DNA of 64,000 nucleotides from Deinococcus sp. YIM 77859 (GTDB lineage Bacteria; Deinococcota; Deinococci; Deinococcales; Deinococcaceae), in contig NZ_JQNI01000004.1 of assembly GCF_000745175.1 (NCBI RefSeq), positions 446,001 to 510,000 on the forward strand. The letters run 5' to 3'. A program made the position numbers and the translations under genes. The notes under the pieces are model-generated. The model was given only the letters and a program-made list of their open reading frames with translations. It was not told the DNA's origin and did not search any database. Below, piece by piece: positions 24,315 through 38,894 of the stretch (position 1 is its first letter; every line of letters begins with the position of its first letter).

Positions 24315-25386
24315 ACACCGTGCGCGAGGAGAAGCGCTGACCGGGCCGGAGCACGACTGGCGGAAAGTGCGGCTTGTTGGGAGAATCGGGAAAGTGTTGT
24401 GTTTCTAGGCACACCCCCCAGCGATGTCCGTAGCGCTGCCCGCCCTTCCCAGTCAGGCTGCCATCGAGGAAGTTACCGGAGTACACCTGTAGCCCCGGTT
24501 CGGTGGTGCTGACCTCGACTTGTCTTCCAGAAGAGGGATCGTACAGCCTCGCCGCCACCTTCAGCCCAGGCCCACCACGAAGGACGAAGTTGTGGTCGTA
24601 GCCTCCTGCAAGGCGCAGTTGCTGGTCGTCCGCGTCCACCTGCGCTCCAATTCGCTGCCCTTTCCGGAAGTCGAACGGCGTTCCCGATACCGCCAGCTGT
24701 TCTCCGGTCGGAATCAGGGTGGCGTCGACAGGCGTAAAGTGATCTGCCTGCACAGTAAGTTCGTGATCGAGAATGTCCCGACTGGCGTTGCCCGTCAGGT
24801 TCCAGTAGGTGTGGTTGGTGAGGTTCACAATGGTCGGGGCATCGGTGGTCGCCTCGTAATCGATGTGCAGGGCACCGGTCGGCCTTAGGGTATACGTCAC
24901 CCGCACAGTCAGGTTGCCGGGGTAGCCCTCCTCGCCGTCTGGGCTGAAGGAGGTGAGAACCAGACTCGGGCCGGCCGGGCCTACGAAGGCTCGTCCCTCC
25001 CACAGGCGCTGGTCGAAGCCGCGCTCCCCGCCGTGTAGAGCGTTGGGACCGTCATTCTGCGTGAGCTGGTACAACCGGCCGTTGAGCGAGAAGCGCCCTT
25101 CGGCAATCCGGTTGGCGTAACGGCCGATGAGTGCACCGAAGAACGGGGATGACCTGCGGTCGAAGTACGGTTCCGGGCGACAATGTCCTAGAACGATATC
25201 GCCGGGGACTCCCTGCCGGTCAGGCGTCATCAGGCGAACCAACACGCCGCCGTAATTCATAATGCTGGTCTGGAGACCACCCGGTATGCTCAGTTCGTAG
25301 AGGGTGATGTCCTGGCCATCCGGGGTCTTTCCCCACGGCTGCTTGCCAATCGTTCCCACCACGCTGCCCTGGGGTTGTTCCTTCAT
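24295..25386 (-). CDS. galM: Aldose 1-epimerase
   Basis: 363 residues. It interconverts alpha and beta anomers of aldoses. Seen: NYGGVLVRLMTPDRQG, FFGALIGRYANRIAEG, NDGPNALHGGERGFD, NLTNHTYWNL (catalytic His), AGGYDHNFVL and the C-terminal VCLETQHFPDSPNKPHFP (catalytic Glu). These are the mutarotase signatures. The ATG at 25386 follows AGAGAGATGAG. It lies 97 bp downstream of xylG and is probably the last gene of the xylFHG transcript, where it would equilibrate imported xylose for xylose isomerase. Its 3' end overlaps that of the GH13 gene. Confidence 0.92.
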   Translation of the reverse strand: MKEQPQGSVVGTIGKQPWGKTPDGQDITLYELSIPGGLQTSIMNYGGVLVRLMTPDRQGVPGDIVLGHCRPEPYFDRRSSPFFGALIGRYANRIAEGRFSLNGRLYQLTQNDGPNALHGGERGFDQRLWEGRAFVGPAGPSLVLTSFSPDGEEGYPGNLTVRVTYTLRPTGALHIDYEATTDAPTIVNLTNHTYWNLTGNASRDILDHELTVQADHFTPVDATLIPTGEQLAVSGTPFDFRKGQRIGAQVDADDQQLRLAGGYDHNFVLRGGPGLKVAARLYDPSSGRQVEVSTTEPGLQVYSGNFLDGSLTGKGGQRYGHRWGVCLETQHFPDSPNKPHFPPVVLRPGQRFSSRTVFTFSTR

Positions 25387-25483
25387 ATGCTCATCTCTCT
25401 TTGTTCCCTTGTCCGGTGAGGTCCCAGTCAAACTTTCCCACTTTGCCCCGAGGAGCAAAGCGGGTAGGTGGAACACCGCGTTC

Positions 25484-26250
<767 letters not shown>

Positions 26251-26254
<4 letters not shown>

Positions 26255-27474
26255 GGCGAACTCCGGCGATGGTACAGGGTATCGAGGGTCACGGCGAGGA
26301 CCAGCACGAGGCCTTGCACGATGTTCTGCACGGCACTCGACAGGTCGAGCAGTAGCATGCCGTTGATCAGGCTTGCCATGAACAGCGCGCCGAGAAAGGC
26401 GCCGGGGATACTTCCCGTCCCACCGCTAAGACTTGTCCCACCAATCACTGCAGCGGCAATCACGCTAAGTTCTGCCAGGGTGCCTGTAGAGTTAGTACCG
26501 GCATTCAGCCGCGCCGTCTGAATGGCGCCGGCTAGGGCGGCAAGCAGGCCCATTACCGCGAATACCATCACCGTGAGGCGGGCGGTGTTGATCCCCGCAA
26601 GGCGCGCAGCTTCCGGGTTCCCTCCATACGCATACACGTACCGCCCAAAGCGGGTCGCACGTACCACCCACATCATCAGGGCCGTAATACCCAGCGTGAT
26701 GAGAACAGGAACGGGCATACCGCGGGGGAGTCCGGTACGGGGGTCGGGGTAGCTGACCATGATGAGGATAAAGCCGACAATGAGGGCGACGCTGAGGGCT
26801 GTGACCAGTATCTGCAGCAGCGGGTCACGTTGCTGCAGGCCACTGCGGGCGCGGCGGCGATAGTTGCGCACGTCGGAGGTGACCACGGCGGACACCAGGA
26901 GGGCGCCAATCACCCAGCTCCACAGACTGCCAATGGAGCCGCCCAGTCCGCCGCCAAACACCTGAAAGCTATCTGTGAGCGGTGCGACGGTCTGACCAGA
27001 AGTCATGATCCAGGCGAAACCGCGCCAGATGAGTAGACCCCCGAGCGTCACGACGAAAGCGGGGACACCCAGGTAGGCGATCCAAGCTCCCTGAACGGCA
27101 CCGATGGCCGCGCCGACCAGGAGGCCGGCGAGAAGCGTCACCCAGCCACTCCAAGAGGTGTCGGGGAGCAGGCGGGCATTCAGAACAGCCATAATCATGC
27201 CCGTCAGGCCGAGGATGGAGCCGACAGACAGGTCGATGTGGCGCATCACGATAACCAGCACCATACCGCCGACCATGACGCCGACAGAGGCTGTTTGCAC
27301 CGACAGGTTCCATAGGTTGCGGGCGCTAAGGAAGGTGCCGCCTGTCAGGAGGTGCAAGGCCACCCACACAACAGAGGTGGCGAGCAGCAAGGAAGTGAGT
27401 CTGCCGTCGAGTTGCAGGCGGTCGAGAAGACCTGGCCGCTGCATGAGATGGCCTGAGGTCGCGCGGCGTTGCAT
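26251..27474 (-). CDS. xylH: Xylose-type ABC transporter permease
   Basis: 407 residues with about ten hydrophobic segments. [23 protein letters not shown] is the conserved RbsC/XylH motif, and [20 protein letters not shown] is the coupling region. The long loop [16 protein letters not shown] is usual for XylH rather than RbsC. GGAGG lies 5 nt before the ATG at 27474. It forms the membrane channel with XylG and receives sugar from XylF. A ~186-bp gap separates it from xylF. Confidence 0.9.
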
Positions 27475-27660
27475 GGATCCTCCAGAAGGGGAAGTCGTGG
27501 GGCCTGCCCTGTTCAGGCTTACCGGTGGCCCCACGGCACGGAAGCGGCTGTGAGGATGGCGCTGGGAGATCATTGGGTACCCTGCACGGCAACGCCACGT
27601 TCCCCTTCCTCGTCACGAGTTCTTGGGGCATTTGCCGTGTGGGGGTGACGTGGTCCTGCC

Positions 27661-28707
27661 TTAGCGGCAGGCAGCGGGGGCAGAAGCTCCAGTCACCCCC
27701 CGGCAGACTTCAGCTTTGGTCGCCCAACCGGCCTGGATGATTTGACCCAGATTTGCCCTGGTAATCACGACGGGCTTGAGCAGAATGCTGTTCACACGGA
27801 CCTTTCTGGGGCCACCACTGAAAGGCTGCGCCCCCTTGATGGCGTTTGGTTGCGTACCCCGCGCGAGTTGCACAGCGATGTTAGCGGCCTCAGTCGCCAG
27901 GACGCGAGCATCCTTCCAGACGGTGCCAGTCTGTAGGCCGCGCGCAATGCGGTTTAAGGCTGCCTTGTCAGCGTCCTGTCCAGAGACAGGCACCTTCCCT
28001 GCGAGGCCGACAGCGGCGAGCGCAGCGATAGCGCCCCCTGCGGTGCCGTCGTTGCTGGCTACCACCGCATCCACCTTGTTGCGATTGGCGGTGAGAATCT
28101 GCTCCATGTTGTTCTGGGCGACTTCGGGCTTCCAGCCCTCGGTGTACTGCTCGCCGACCTTCCTGATCCTGCCCGCCTGGATGGCTGGGCCGAGCACGTC
28201 CATCTGTCCAGCAAACAGCAGGTCGGCGTTGGGGTCGCTGGGGCTGCCCTTGATAAAGGCAAAGTTGCCCGACTTCTTGACGTTGTAGATCATCTGCGCT
28301 TGGAGACGGCCAACTTCACGGTTATTGAAGGAAATATAGAAGACGCTGGGGTCCTCGATGAGGCGGTCATAGGCGATCACCGGGATGCCTTCCGCCTTCG
28401 CGCGGCTGATGGCGGGAAGGACCGCCTCGTTGTCTTGGGCCAGCACAATGAGGACGTTTGCACCTCGGGTGATCAGGCTCTCGATGTCAGAGATCTGCTT
28501 TTCGTTGCTGCTCTGGGCATCGGCACTGATATACCTCGCGCCTAGCTTAGTCAGCTGCGCCTTCATGGCAGCCTCGTCCGTCTTCCAGCGTTCCTCTTGG
28601 AAGTTCGACCAGCTCACGCCCACAGTGACTGGCCTCTGGGCTGACGCACTGGGCGCCAGGGCAAGCGTGCCCACAAGGACAAGGACGGCTGTGCTGAAGC
28701 TTTTCAT
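27661..28707 (-). CDS. xylF: Xylose ABC transporter substrate-binding protein
   Basis: 348 residues. Signal peptide [20 protein letters not shown] with likely cleavage after ASA. The mature protein is a periplasmic-binding protein of the ribose/xylose type: [73 protein letters not shown] and [16 protein letters not shown], all strongly XylF-like. It is the first gene of a unit with xylH, xylG and probably galM. Transcription should start at the strong promoter with a palindromic operator at 28763-28818. Confidence 0.92.
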   Translation of the reverse strand: MKSFSTAVLVLVGTLALAPSASAQRPVTVGVSWSNFQEERWKTDEAAMKAQLTKLGARYISADAQSSNEKQISDIESLITRGANVLIVLAQDNEAVLPAISRAKAEGIPVIAYDRLIEDPSVFYISFNNREVGRLQAQMIYNVKKSGNFAFIKGSPSDPNADLLFAGQMDVLGPAIQAGRIRKVGEQYTEGWKPEVAQNNMEQILTANRNKVDAVVASNDGTAGGAIAALAAVGLAGKVPVSGQDADKAALNRIARGLQTGTVWKDARVLATEAANIAVQLARGTQPNAIKGAQPFSGGPRKVRVNSILLKPVVITRANLGQIIQAGWATKAEVCRGVTGASAPAACR

Positions 28708-28762
28708 GCGTTCCTCCGCTGTGGCCTCGCCTTCCCCTCTCGCCATTCAGGGGTAAGAGACC

Positions 28763-28818
28763 TTAGGTAAATTTTCCTAACTAACGAGAGTCTAGACACT
28801 GCCTTTTTGAGATGTCAA
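28763..28818 (-). promoter_or_regulatory. xylF promoter with palindromic operator
   Basis: On the minus strand a perfect -35 TTGACA (28813-28818) is followed after 18 bp by -10 TAGACT (28789-28794). Downstream, covering the expected start of transcription, is TTAGGAAAATTTACCTAA (28763-28780), an 18-bp palindrome with 16 of 18 positions symmetric. A repressor bound there would block initiation. The TTAG..CTAA form recalls ROK/XylR operators, but no ROK gene is in the window. Confidence 0.75.
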
Positions 28819-28874
28819 TGGGCCAGCTGAAAACGGGCAAATCTACGGATATTCCGGTAAATAGGGGCATGGCC

Positions 28875-28903
28875 TTGACGACTTGCGGGGAGGTCTCTAA
28901 GCT
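28875..28903 (+). promoter_or_regulatory. Divergent promoter toward aldo/keto reductase
   Basis: TTGACG (28875-28880), a 17-bp spacer and TAAGCT (28898-28903) point rightward. It would give a leader of roughly 200 nt before the ATG at 29111, in which I see no coding sequence. Confidence 0.5.
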
Positions 28904-29110
28904 GAATAAGTAAGCCTTGTTAACTCAGTCAACTGCTCCTGGACAGCTCCCGGCCTGCCGGAGCTGGAGCAGAGCGTAGCCCGAAACGGCGAACAGGAAG
29001 AGGACACACGGAAGGGGGCAGACGCAAAAACGGTTGAGGGAGCAAGGTGGGCAGTGCTTTGTGGGGAGTGTGGCGGCGGTTCAGCCGAGTTTTCCTCCTC
29101 GGGAGGTCGG

Positions 29111-30094
29111 ATGCAATACCGTACAATGGGCAAGACGGGGTATGAGGTTTCAAGCATCAGTTTCGGTGCCTGGGCTATAGGCGGCACCTGGGGCGAGGTG
29201 AATGACAGAGATAGTCTGGCGGCTCTGCACCGTGCCCTCGACCTGGGGGTTAATTTTTTTGACACAGCAGACGTATACGGAGACGGCCACAGCGAGCGGC
29301 TGATTGCCCAGCTCCGCCGTGAGCGATCCGAACCCTTCTACGTTGCGACCAAGGCGGGCCGCCGTCTAGAACCGCATGTGGCAAGTGGGTACACTCGCGA
29401 GAACTTGCGGACCTTTGCCGAGCGCAGCCTGCGGAATCTGAACACAGATACCCTAGACCTCCTACAACTCCACTGCCCACCCTCTGAGGTATATGAACGG
29501 GACGAGGTTTTTGCTGCTCTTGACGAGTTGCAGCAAGAAGGTCTGTTTCGGCACTACGGGGTAAGCGTGGAGACGGTCGCAGAGGCCCTCAGAGCGATCC
29601 AGCGACCAGGCGTAGCGACCGTGCAGATCATCTTCAACGCTTTCCGACTGAAGCCCGCCGAACAGTTCTTTCCGGCGGCACGTGAGGCAAATGTGGGCGT
29701 CATCGCCCGCGTGCCCCTGGCCAGCGGGCTGCTGACAGGAAAGCTCGAGCGTGACTCTACCTTCGCGCCCGACGACCACCGCACCTTTAATCGCCACGGA
29801 GAGGTCTTTGACCGTGGAGAAACTTTCTCGGGGGTGGACTACGAGCTGGGATTGGAGGCTGCGCGGCGGCTCCAGGGCGTGGTGCCGTCCGGGATGACGC
29901 TCGCCCAGTTCGCGCTACGCTGGATTCTGATGTTCCCGGAAGTCAGCTGCGCCATCCCCGGCGCCCGCAACCCGGCGCAAGCTGAGGGTAATGCTGCCGC
30001 TGCAGATTTGCCTCCTCTTCGTGAAGGACAGATGCAGGCCGTTCAACAAGTCTATGAGACCCTGCTACGGCCACAGGTTCAGCCTTACTGGTAG
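29111..30094 (+). CDS. Aldo/keto reductase
   Basis: 327 residues. The AKR catalytic tetrad is visible: Asp and Tyr in [15 protein letters not shown], Lys in YVATKAGRR, and His in [10 protein letters not shown]. The C-terminal NADPH-binding part includes [15 protein letters not shown]. Family members reduce aldehydes or aldoses with NAD(P)H. Its place between a xylose importer and a xylan-degradation operon suggests action on a pentose or a xylan-derived aldehyde, but this is inference. GGGAGGT precedes the ATG at 29111; the longer frame upstream is not needed. Confidence 0.85.
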   Translation: MQYRTMGKTGYEVSSISFGAWAIGGTWGEVNDRDSLAALHRALDLGVNFFDTADVYGDGHSERLIAQLRRERSEPFYVATKAGRRLEPHVASGYTRENLRTFAERSLRNLNTDTLDLLQLHCPPSEVYERDEVFAALDELQQEGLFRHYGVSVETVAEALRAIQRPGVATVQIIFNAFRLKPAEQFFPAAREANVGVIARVPLASGLLTGKLERDSTFAPDDHRTFNRHGEVFDRGETFSGVDYELGLEAARRLQGVVPSGMTLAQFALRWILMFPEVSCAIPGARNPAQAEGNAAAADLPPLREGQMQAVQQVYETLLRPQVQPYW

Positions 30095-30130
30095 TGCGGT
30101 AAGGGAAGGAGCACAGGGAAACTGGACGGG

Positions 30131-30170
30131 TTGACGTTCCTTTGTGTTTCGCGTAAGGTTACCGGTAACC
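30131..30170 (+). promoter_or_regulatory. lacI-type gene promoter with perfect 14-bp operator
   Basis: TTGACG (30131-30136), a 17-bp spacer and TAAGGT (30154-30159). The perfect palindrome GGTTACCGGTAACC (30157-30170), with the central CG usual for LacI-family sites, overlaps the -10 box and the start point. This predicts that the regulator encoded 22 bp downstream represses its own gene and, by read-through, the xylan operon. Confidence 0.8.
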
Positions 30171-30192
30171 AAGCCCTACACTAAGGAGCGAA

Positions 30193-31212
30193 ATGCGTTC
30201 CACTCCTGTAACTCTTGCTGACGTCGCCAACTTGGCGGGTGTATCGAAAATGACCGTTTCAAAAGTCGTCAACAAGCGCCCCGGTATTTCGGAGGCGACG
30301 CGGCAGCGCGTGTTGCAGGTGATCGAGGAGCTTGGTTACACCGCCCATCCCTCCGCCCGGGCGCTTGCTGGGGGGCGCACAAACACCCTCGGCATCGTCG
30401 TTCCTTCTATCGGTCCCCAGTACATCAGTGAAGTTGTTCGTGGGGCTGATCTGGTGGCTTACGAAGCTGGTATGGACCTGCTCATCTCCACCACTCAGGA
30501 AGACACCTCCCACGAACGGCAGAATGTGGGCCGACTCTCGCGCGGTCTGGTCGATGGCCTGCTGATGGTTCTGCCACGTTCCCTAGATCGTTACGCCGAC
30601 ACCCTCAAGCAGGCCCAAGTTCCAGTTGTCGTTGTCGCGTCGGCCAATACGTCCATGCCTTTTCCCCTGGTAGACGCCGACCATTATCGGGGGACCCGTC
30701 AGGCTGTGGCGCATCTGGTGGAGCTTGGCCACCGCCGCATTGCCTTTATCGCTGGTCGCAGGGACACAACGGCGAGCCTTGAACGTTTCCGAGGGTATCG
30801 TGAAGGTCTTCTGACCGCTGGCCTGCCCTTCGACCCGCTTCTGGTCCAGCCCGGCGAGTATACCCAGCCCGGCGGTTTTGCTGCCGCTCAGGCTCTGCTG
30901 GAGCTGCCCCACCCCCCAACAGCGATCTTTGCGGCGAACGACGTATCCGCCTTCGGAGCGATGGAAGCGGTCAAGGACCGAGGACTTCGTGTCCCGAACG
31001 ACGTCTCGGTGATTGGTTTCGACGATATCCCACAGGCCAACCAGGTCCACCCTGCCCTCACCACGGTGCGCCAGCCCCTGGTCGAGATGGGCACGGCCGG
31101 CACTCGTCAACTTCTGAACCTTCTCCACGGCGTCGGCCCAGTGACGGACCGACTGGTGCTGCCCACCGAATTGATTGTTCGTGCCTCCACCGGTCCCGTT
31201 CCCAAACCCTGA
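30193..31212 (+). CDS. LacI-family transcriptional regulator
   Basis: 339 residues. The N-terminal helix-turn-helix [20 protein letters not shown] is followed by the hinge helix [10 protein letters not shown]. The rest is a periplasmic-binding-protein-like effector domain ([78 protein letters not shown]). AAGGAG precedes the ATG. The strong palindrome just upstream is its likely own operator. The importer and xylan-utilisation genes begin 122 bp downstream on the same strand, so it most likely controls them, with a xylo-oligosaccharide or xylose as inducer (inferred). Confidence 0.9.
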   Translation: MRSTPVTLADVANLAGVSKMTVSKVVNKRPGISEATRQRVLQVIEELGYTAHPSARALAGGRTNTLGIVVPSIGPQYISEVVRGADLVAYEAGMDLLISTTQEDTSHERQNVGRLSRGLVDGLLMVLPRSLDRYADTLKQAQVPVVVVASANTSMPFPLVDADHYRGTRQAVAHLVELGHRRIAFIAGRRDTTASLERFRGYREGLLTAGLPFDPLLVQPGEYTQPGGFAAAQALLELPHPPTAIFAANDVSAFGAMEAVKDRGLRVPNDVSVIGFDDIPQANQVHPALTTVRQPLVEMGTAGTRQLLNLLHGVGPVTDRLVLPTELIVRASTGPVPKP

Positions 31213-31334
31213 ATGATCTAGAGCCCCGAAGAAAGGCGGGGAGGTGCAGGAAGGCCAAGGTAAAGGTATTCGGCTGCTCGGCCTGACGGACGTGTTGTGG
31301 CGTTCGCGGGTGAGGTCTTTCCCAGGAGTCATGT

Positions 31335-32600
<1,266 letters not shown>

Positions 32601-32683
32601 GGCAACGGGCTTCAGCGCATGGGTTTGTCGCTCGCTTCGGGCCGCCCATGCGTTCTTCAGAAGCGCTGCGTGAGGAGCGCAAA

Positions 32684-33613
<930 letters not shown>

Positions 33614-33614
33614 C

Positions 33615-34451
<837 letters not shown>

Positions 34452-34466
34452 GCCCTAGGAGGAAGC

Positions 34467-35936
34467 ATGTTGCAGGTGAGAAACGGCCAGATCGTCAACA
34501 GCCGGAATGAGCCGGTCCAGCTTCGCGGCACGTGCATCGGTGGCTGGATGCATATGGAGAACTTCATCAATGGCTATCCCGGCGCCGAACACGCCCTAAA
34601 GGAAACCATGCAGGACATGCTCGGGCCTGCTCGAACGGAGTTCTTCTTCGAGCGGCTCCTCGCTCACTTCTTCACCGAAGAGGACGTGGCCTTTATCCGC
34701 TCTACGGGTGCGAACACAGTGCGTATCGCCCTTAACTACCGGCAGTTCGAGCGCGACGACCGCCCGTTCAAGTATCTGGAAGCGGGGTTTACTCGTCTGG
34801 AGAGGGCACTTGAATGGTGTGCGAAACACGAGATCTACGCAATCCTCGACCTCCACGCCGTGCAGGGCTGGCAGAACACCGACTGGCACAGCGACAACGC
34901 CAACCGCATGTCCCTCTTCTGGCAGCACCCGCACTTTCAGGACCGCTTTGTGCAGCTGTGGGAGGCGCTGGCCGAGCGTTTCCGGGACCACTCGTGGGTG
35001 GCGGGCTACAACGTGATGAACGAGCCGGTCACCAACGCGCCGCGTGGCCGCTTCGGCAGTAACGCGTATACGCCGAACTGGGAGATCATCAACCGGGTGT
35101 ACCGCCGGGTGGTGAGCGCCATTCGCCAGATTGATCCTCAGCACATCATCTTCCTGGAAGGTGACCTGTTCTCTACCCGTTTTGCAGGACTGGACGCGCC
35201 TTTTGACGAAAACTTGGTGTATTCCAGCCACAACTACACCCCGGCGGGATTCGGACCGGGCATTTATCCCGGCGAATTTCAGGGCTCCCTGGGGTCCTTC
35301 CAGAATCCGTTGGGCCAGCGGTATTGGGACCGAGAGCGCCAGCGAGAGATGTTCTTCGAGACAGAAGGAGCGCGTTTTGCGCAGCAACATGGTGTTCCCC
35401 TTTGGGTTGGTGAGTTCGGCTCGGTGTACAACGGCCCCGGCGACGACATTCCTAGTCGCTTGCGCGCGATGGACGACCAGATCAGCGTCTTTGAGGAGTT
35501 CGGCGCGCACTGGACCACTTGGAACTACAAGGACGTCGGCGTGATGGGTCTTGTGACGCTCGACCCCCAGTCCCCCTATCTGCGCCTGGTCGCCCCTAGC
35601 CTGAGAGCGAAGGCTGAGCTCGACACCGACTTCTGGATGGGCTGGCTGCCCAGCACGTCCGCCAAGGAGAAGCTCACCGAACTGGCCCGGATCATCGAGG
35701 CGACGGTGAACGATCCAAACATCGAGCCCGCTGCCAATCGGCGCTTCTTGGGACAGGCTACCTTCGACCACTACGTTGGCGGCCTGCTGCAACCCTCGTA
35801 TGTTCGGCTGTTTCAGGGCCTGAGCGAGAATGAGCTTGACGAAGTGCTCTCGTCCTTCGCCTTCAGAAATTGTCGTCCGAATGTTGCGCTCGCTCGTATT
35901 TTGGGCACTTACACCCAGCAGCCCCAAACGGCCTGA
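34467..35936 (+). CDS. GH5-like glycoside hydrolase, cytoplasmic
   Basis: 489 residues with no signal peptide. The barrel holds the GH5/clan GH-A catalytic pair: acid/base E186 in [10 protein letters not shown] and nucleophile E316 in [12 protein letters not shown], with the substrate-site motifs [23 protein letters not shown] and SSHNYTP. About 100 extra C-terminal residues follow the barrel. It probably cleaves beta-linked oligosaccharides brought in by the preceding importer. The family covers cellulases, mannanases and xylan-active enzymes, and the linkage cannot be read from sequence alone; the operon argues for xylan-derived oligomers. Confidence 0.8.
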   Translation: MLQVRNGQIVNSRNEPVQLRGTCIGGWMHMENFINGYPGAEHALKETMQDMLGPARTEFFFERLLAHFFTEEDVAFIRSTGANTVRIALNYRQFERDDRPFKYLEAGFTRLERALEWCAKHEIYAILDLHAVQGWQNTDWHSDNANRMSLFWQHPHFQDRFVQLWEALAERFRDHSWVAGYNVMNEPVTNAPRGRFGSNAYTPNWEIINRVYRRVVSAIRQIDPQHIIFLEGDLFSTRFAGLDAPFDENLVYSSHNYTPAGFGPGIYPGEFQGSLGSFQNPLGQRYWDRERQREMFFETEGARFAQQHGVPLWVGEFGSVYNGPGDDIPSRLRAMDDQISVFEEFGAHWTTWNYKDVGVMGLVTLDPQSPYLRLVAPSLRAKAELDTDFWMGWLPSTSAKEKLTELARIIEATVNDPNIEPAANRRFLGQATFDHYVGGLLQPSYVRLFQGLSENELDEVLSSFAFRNCRPNVALARILGTYTQQPQTA

Positions 35937-36024
35937 GGCCTCACCTGCTGACTGGCCCTGTGCTCGCTGTGCCCTCCCGTGGATACCCCACGTCCTCTTT
36001 CCTGATTGCCTGAAAGGACCTGCT

Positions 36025-37236
36025 ATGACCGACTACACTCCCACTCCAGCAGATAAATTCACCTTCGGCCTCTGGACTGTGGGGCAGACTGGCCGTGACC
36101 CCTTCGGCGAAGCGACCCGTCCCGGCTTTTCTGCCCCATACATCGTTCAGAAACTTGCCGAACTTGGTGCCTACGGCGTCAACCTGCATGACAACGACCT
36201 TGTACCCATCGACGCTTCTGCTCGAGAACGTGACCGCATCGTCACCGAATTCAAACAGGCCCTCTCCGATCATGGCCTCGTGGTGCCCATGGCCACGACC
36301 AACCTCTTTACCGATCCTGTGTTCAAGGACGGGGCCTTTACCTCCGCCGATGCCCGCGTGCGGGCCTATGCCCTACAAAAGACCATGCAGAGTATGGACC
36401 TCGGAGCTGAACTGGGTGCCAAGACCTATGTCTTTTGGGGAGGACGCGAGGGCACCGAAGTGGACGCGAGCGGCAAGCTCCTCGACGCCCTGGCCTGGTA
36501 CCGTGACTGCCTTAACTATGTGGCCGAGTACAGCGAGGCTCAGGGGTACGGGTACCGCTTTGCCCTGGAGCCCAAGCCCAACGAACCCCGTGCTGACATC
36601 TTTTTGCCCACTGTGGGCAGTGCCCTAGGGTTCATCCAGACACTTGACCGGCCGGAGCTGTTCGGCGTCAATCCCGAGTTTGCGCATGAAACCATGGCGG
36701 GGTTGAACTTTGTGCATGCGGTGGCGCAGGCGGTGGATGCGGACAAGCTCTTCCATATCGACCTGAACGACCAGAAGATGAGCCGCTTTGACCAAGACCT
36801 GCGCTTCGGAGCGGAGAACCTCAAGACGGCCTTTTTTCTGGTGAAGCTGCTGGAGGACGCCGGGTACGATGGCCCCAGGCACTTCGATGCCCACGCTCTA
36901 CGCACGGAGGATGAGGAAGGCATCTGGGCCTTTGCGCGCGGCTGTATGCGGACGTACCTGATCCTTAAGGAGAAGGCGCGGCAGTGGGACGAGGACCCAG
37001 AGATTCAAGCGGCCCTCGCGGCCTACAGGGTGGAGGATGAGGAACTCTCTCTCCTTACAGAGAGGTTCAGCCCGGAGAATGCCCAGGCACTGAAGACCCG
37101 CGGCTTCGACCGTGCGGCCTTGGCCAGACGGGGCCCCGGCCTGGAGCAACTCGATCAGCTCACCGTCGAACTGCTGCTGGGGATTCGTGGGACCAGCACT
37201 ACGTCCCGGCAGACGAGCGCCGAGGTGGAAGTGTGA
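36025..37236 (+). CDS. xylA: Xylose isomerase (class I)
   Basis: 403 residues, close to the ~390 of Thermus/actinobacterial class I enzymes. It interconverts D-xylose and D-xylulose. Catalytic His in [12 protein letters not shown]; substrate/metal residues in [27 protein letters not shown] and [29 protein letters not shown] completes the metal site. An upstream in-frame extension exists, but the ATG at 36025 follows GAAAGGA and matches family N-termini ([16 protein letters not shown]). Its last codons overlap xylB by GTGA. Confidence 0.96.
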   Translation: MTDYTPTPADKFTFGLWTVGQTGRDPFGEATRPGFSAPYIVQKLAELGAYGVNLHDNDLVPIDASARERDRIVTEFKQALSDHGLVVPMATTNLFTDPVFKDGAFTSADARVRAYALQKTMQSMDLGAELGAKTYVFWGGREGTEVDASGKLLDALAWYRDCLNYVAEYSEAQGYGYRFALEPKPNEPRADIFLPTVGSALGFIQTLDRPELFGVNPEFAHETMAGLNFVHAVAQAVDADKLFHIDLNDQKMSRFDQDLRFGAENLKTAFFLVKLLEDAGYDGPRHFDAHALRTEDEEGIWAFARGCMRTYLILKEKARQWDEDPEIQAALAAYRVEDEELSLLTERFSPENAQALKTRGFDRAALARRGPGLEQLDQLTVELLLGIRGTSTTSRQTSAEVEV

Positions 37237-38753
37237 CCTCAACACCCGTCACCCTAGGGATAGACCTAGGCACCACTGGTGTCAAGGCAGTGGCGCTGGA
37301 TGAGGGGGGACGCACCGTAGCACAAGCCAGCCGCACATACCCGCTGCTGACCCCGTATCCGGGTTGGACCGAGCAACGTCCCGAGGATTGGGTAGCAGCG
37401 GCTCTGGACGCCCTGAAGGACCTAGCACAGCAGCTCCGGGACGCTCGGGCGTTGCCTCTGGCTCTGGGTCTGAGCGGGCAGATGCACGGCGCGGTGTTTC
37501 TCGGGGCGGGGGGGGAGGTGCTGCGACCCGCGCTGCTCTGGAATGACCAGCGCACAGGCAAGCAGGTCCAGGCCATCGAGGTCCGGATTCCCCGCACGGA
37601 CCTTATTGCCCGTACGGGGAACCGAGCGGTCACCGGCTTTCAGCTTCCAAAGGTGCTGTGGCTGCGGGACGAGGAGCCGGAGGTCTTTGCTCGGCTGGCC
37701 CATGTGCTGTTGCCTAAAGATTACCTGGGCTTCGTGCTCACTGGGGAAATGAGGACCGAACCGTCCGATGCCTCCGGTGTGGGTGCCCTTAACCTCGCCT
37801 GTAAGGCCTGGGACAGGGAGGTGCTGCAAGCCCTGGAGCTCTCTCCCAGGCTGTTCCCCGAGGTGGTGAATTCCTGGGACGTGGTGGGCCGCCTGAAGGC
37901 GGAGCTGAGCGCCTACACCGAACTCCCTGCGGGTCTGCCAGTGGTGGCAGGCGGTGGGGATAACGCAGCGGCGGGCATTGCCCTAGGTCTCACGAGTGAC
38001 CGCCCGCGGGTCGGGAGTGTCAGTCTGGGAACGAGCGGCGTGCTGTTCGCGCCGCTGGCCCAGCCCACCCCCGACCCGCAGGGCCGTGTTCATCTGTTTG
38101 CTCATGCAGACGGCGGGTACAACCTACTGGGCGTGACGCTAGCCTGCGCTGGTGCTCTGCAGTGGTTGCATGACAAGCTTGCTCCGGACACCAGCTTTGA
38201 CCTCCTGCTCTCGGAAGCGGCGAAGGTGCCGGATGGAGCGCAGGGTGTCACCTTCCTGCCCTACCTGGCCGGGGAACGCAGCCCGCACATGAACCCGGAG
38301 CTGCGTGGTGCCTGGACGGGCCTTGCCCTGGCGCATGGCCGGGGGCACCTCACGCGGGCCCTGCTGGAAGGAACAGCCCTCGCTCTGGCTGACACCTATG
38401 AGGTAATGCGGCCCCTGTCATCGGTCAACACCTTTTTGGCAACCGGTGGAGGCGCGCGCAGTGACTTCTGGTTAGGCTTGGTGGCCGGAGCACTGGACGT
38501 ACAGGTGGAGCGCTCTACGCATGAGCCAGGTGCGGCGGATGGCGCTGCTCTCCTCGCCATGCCCTCTGCCGGCATCTACCGGGACCTGGCTGAGGTGATG
38601 CAGGCACTGAGACCTGCCGGAACACCTGTTCGGCCGCTCGAGATCACCAAGGCCCGGGAGCAGCACTCCTCCACCTTCGCCCGCCTCTACGGTGCTGTCC
38701 AGCCCGAACCGCAGCTCGGCACAGCACCCGTTCAGGCTGATGTGAGGGCCTAA
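37233..38753 (+). CDS. xylB: Xylulokinase
   Basis: 506 residues, FGGY kinase family. It phosphorylates D-xylulose to xylulose-5-phosphate, feeding the pentose phosphate pathway. Seen: phosphate loop [26 protein letters not shown] (XylB signature), WNDQRTG, catalytic Asp in [12 protein letters not shown], and the C-terminal ATP motif [16 protein letters not shown] start overlapping the xylA stop, so the two are translationally coupled. Confidence 0.95.
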   Translation: MTSTPVTLGIDLGTTGVKAVALDEGGRTVAQASRTYPLLTPYPGWTEQRPEDWVAAALDALKDLAQQLRDARALPLALGLSGQMHGAVFLGAGGEVLRPALLWNDQRTGKQVQAIEVRIPRTDLIARTGNRAVTGFQLPKVLWLRDEEPEVFARLAHVLLPKDYLGFVLTGEMRTEPSDASGVGALNLACKAWDREVLQALELSPRLFPEVVNSWDVVGRLKAELSAYTELPAGLPVVAGGGDNAAAGIALGLTSDRPRVGSVSLGTSGVLFAPLAQPTPDPQGRVHLFAHADGGYNLLGVTLACAGALQWLHDKLAPDTSFDLLLSEAAKVPDGAQGVTFLPYLAGERSPHMNPELRGAWTGLALAHGRGHLTRALLEGTALALADTYEVMRPLSSVNTFLATGGGARSDFWLGLVAGALDVQVERSTHEPGAADGAALLAMPSAGIYRDLAEVMQALRPAGTPVRPLEITKAREQHSSTFARLYGAVQPEPQLGTAPVQADVRA

Positions 38754-38894
38754 GCGTCCTGCTGTTCATCCCTCCCGCTCCAGGTTCGAAGACGGACTGA
38801 GAGCTACCATCACCGCAATTGTGAAGGGGATGGGTCTTCTGGGCCCGGTGCCAGGAAGCCTGTTCACTTGCCACTCTCCTTCCAAAGGACCACC

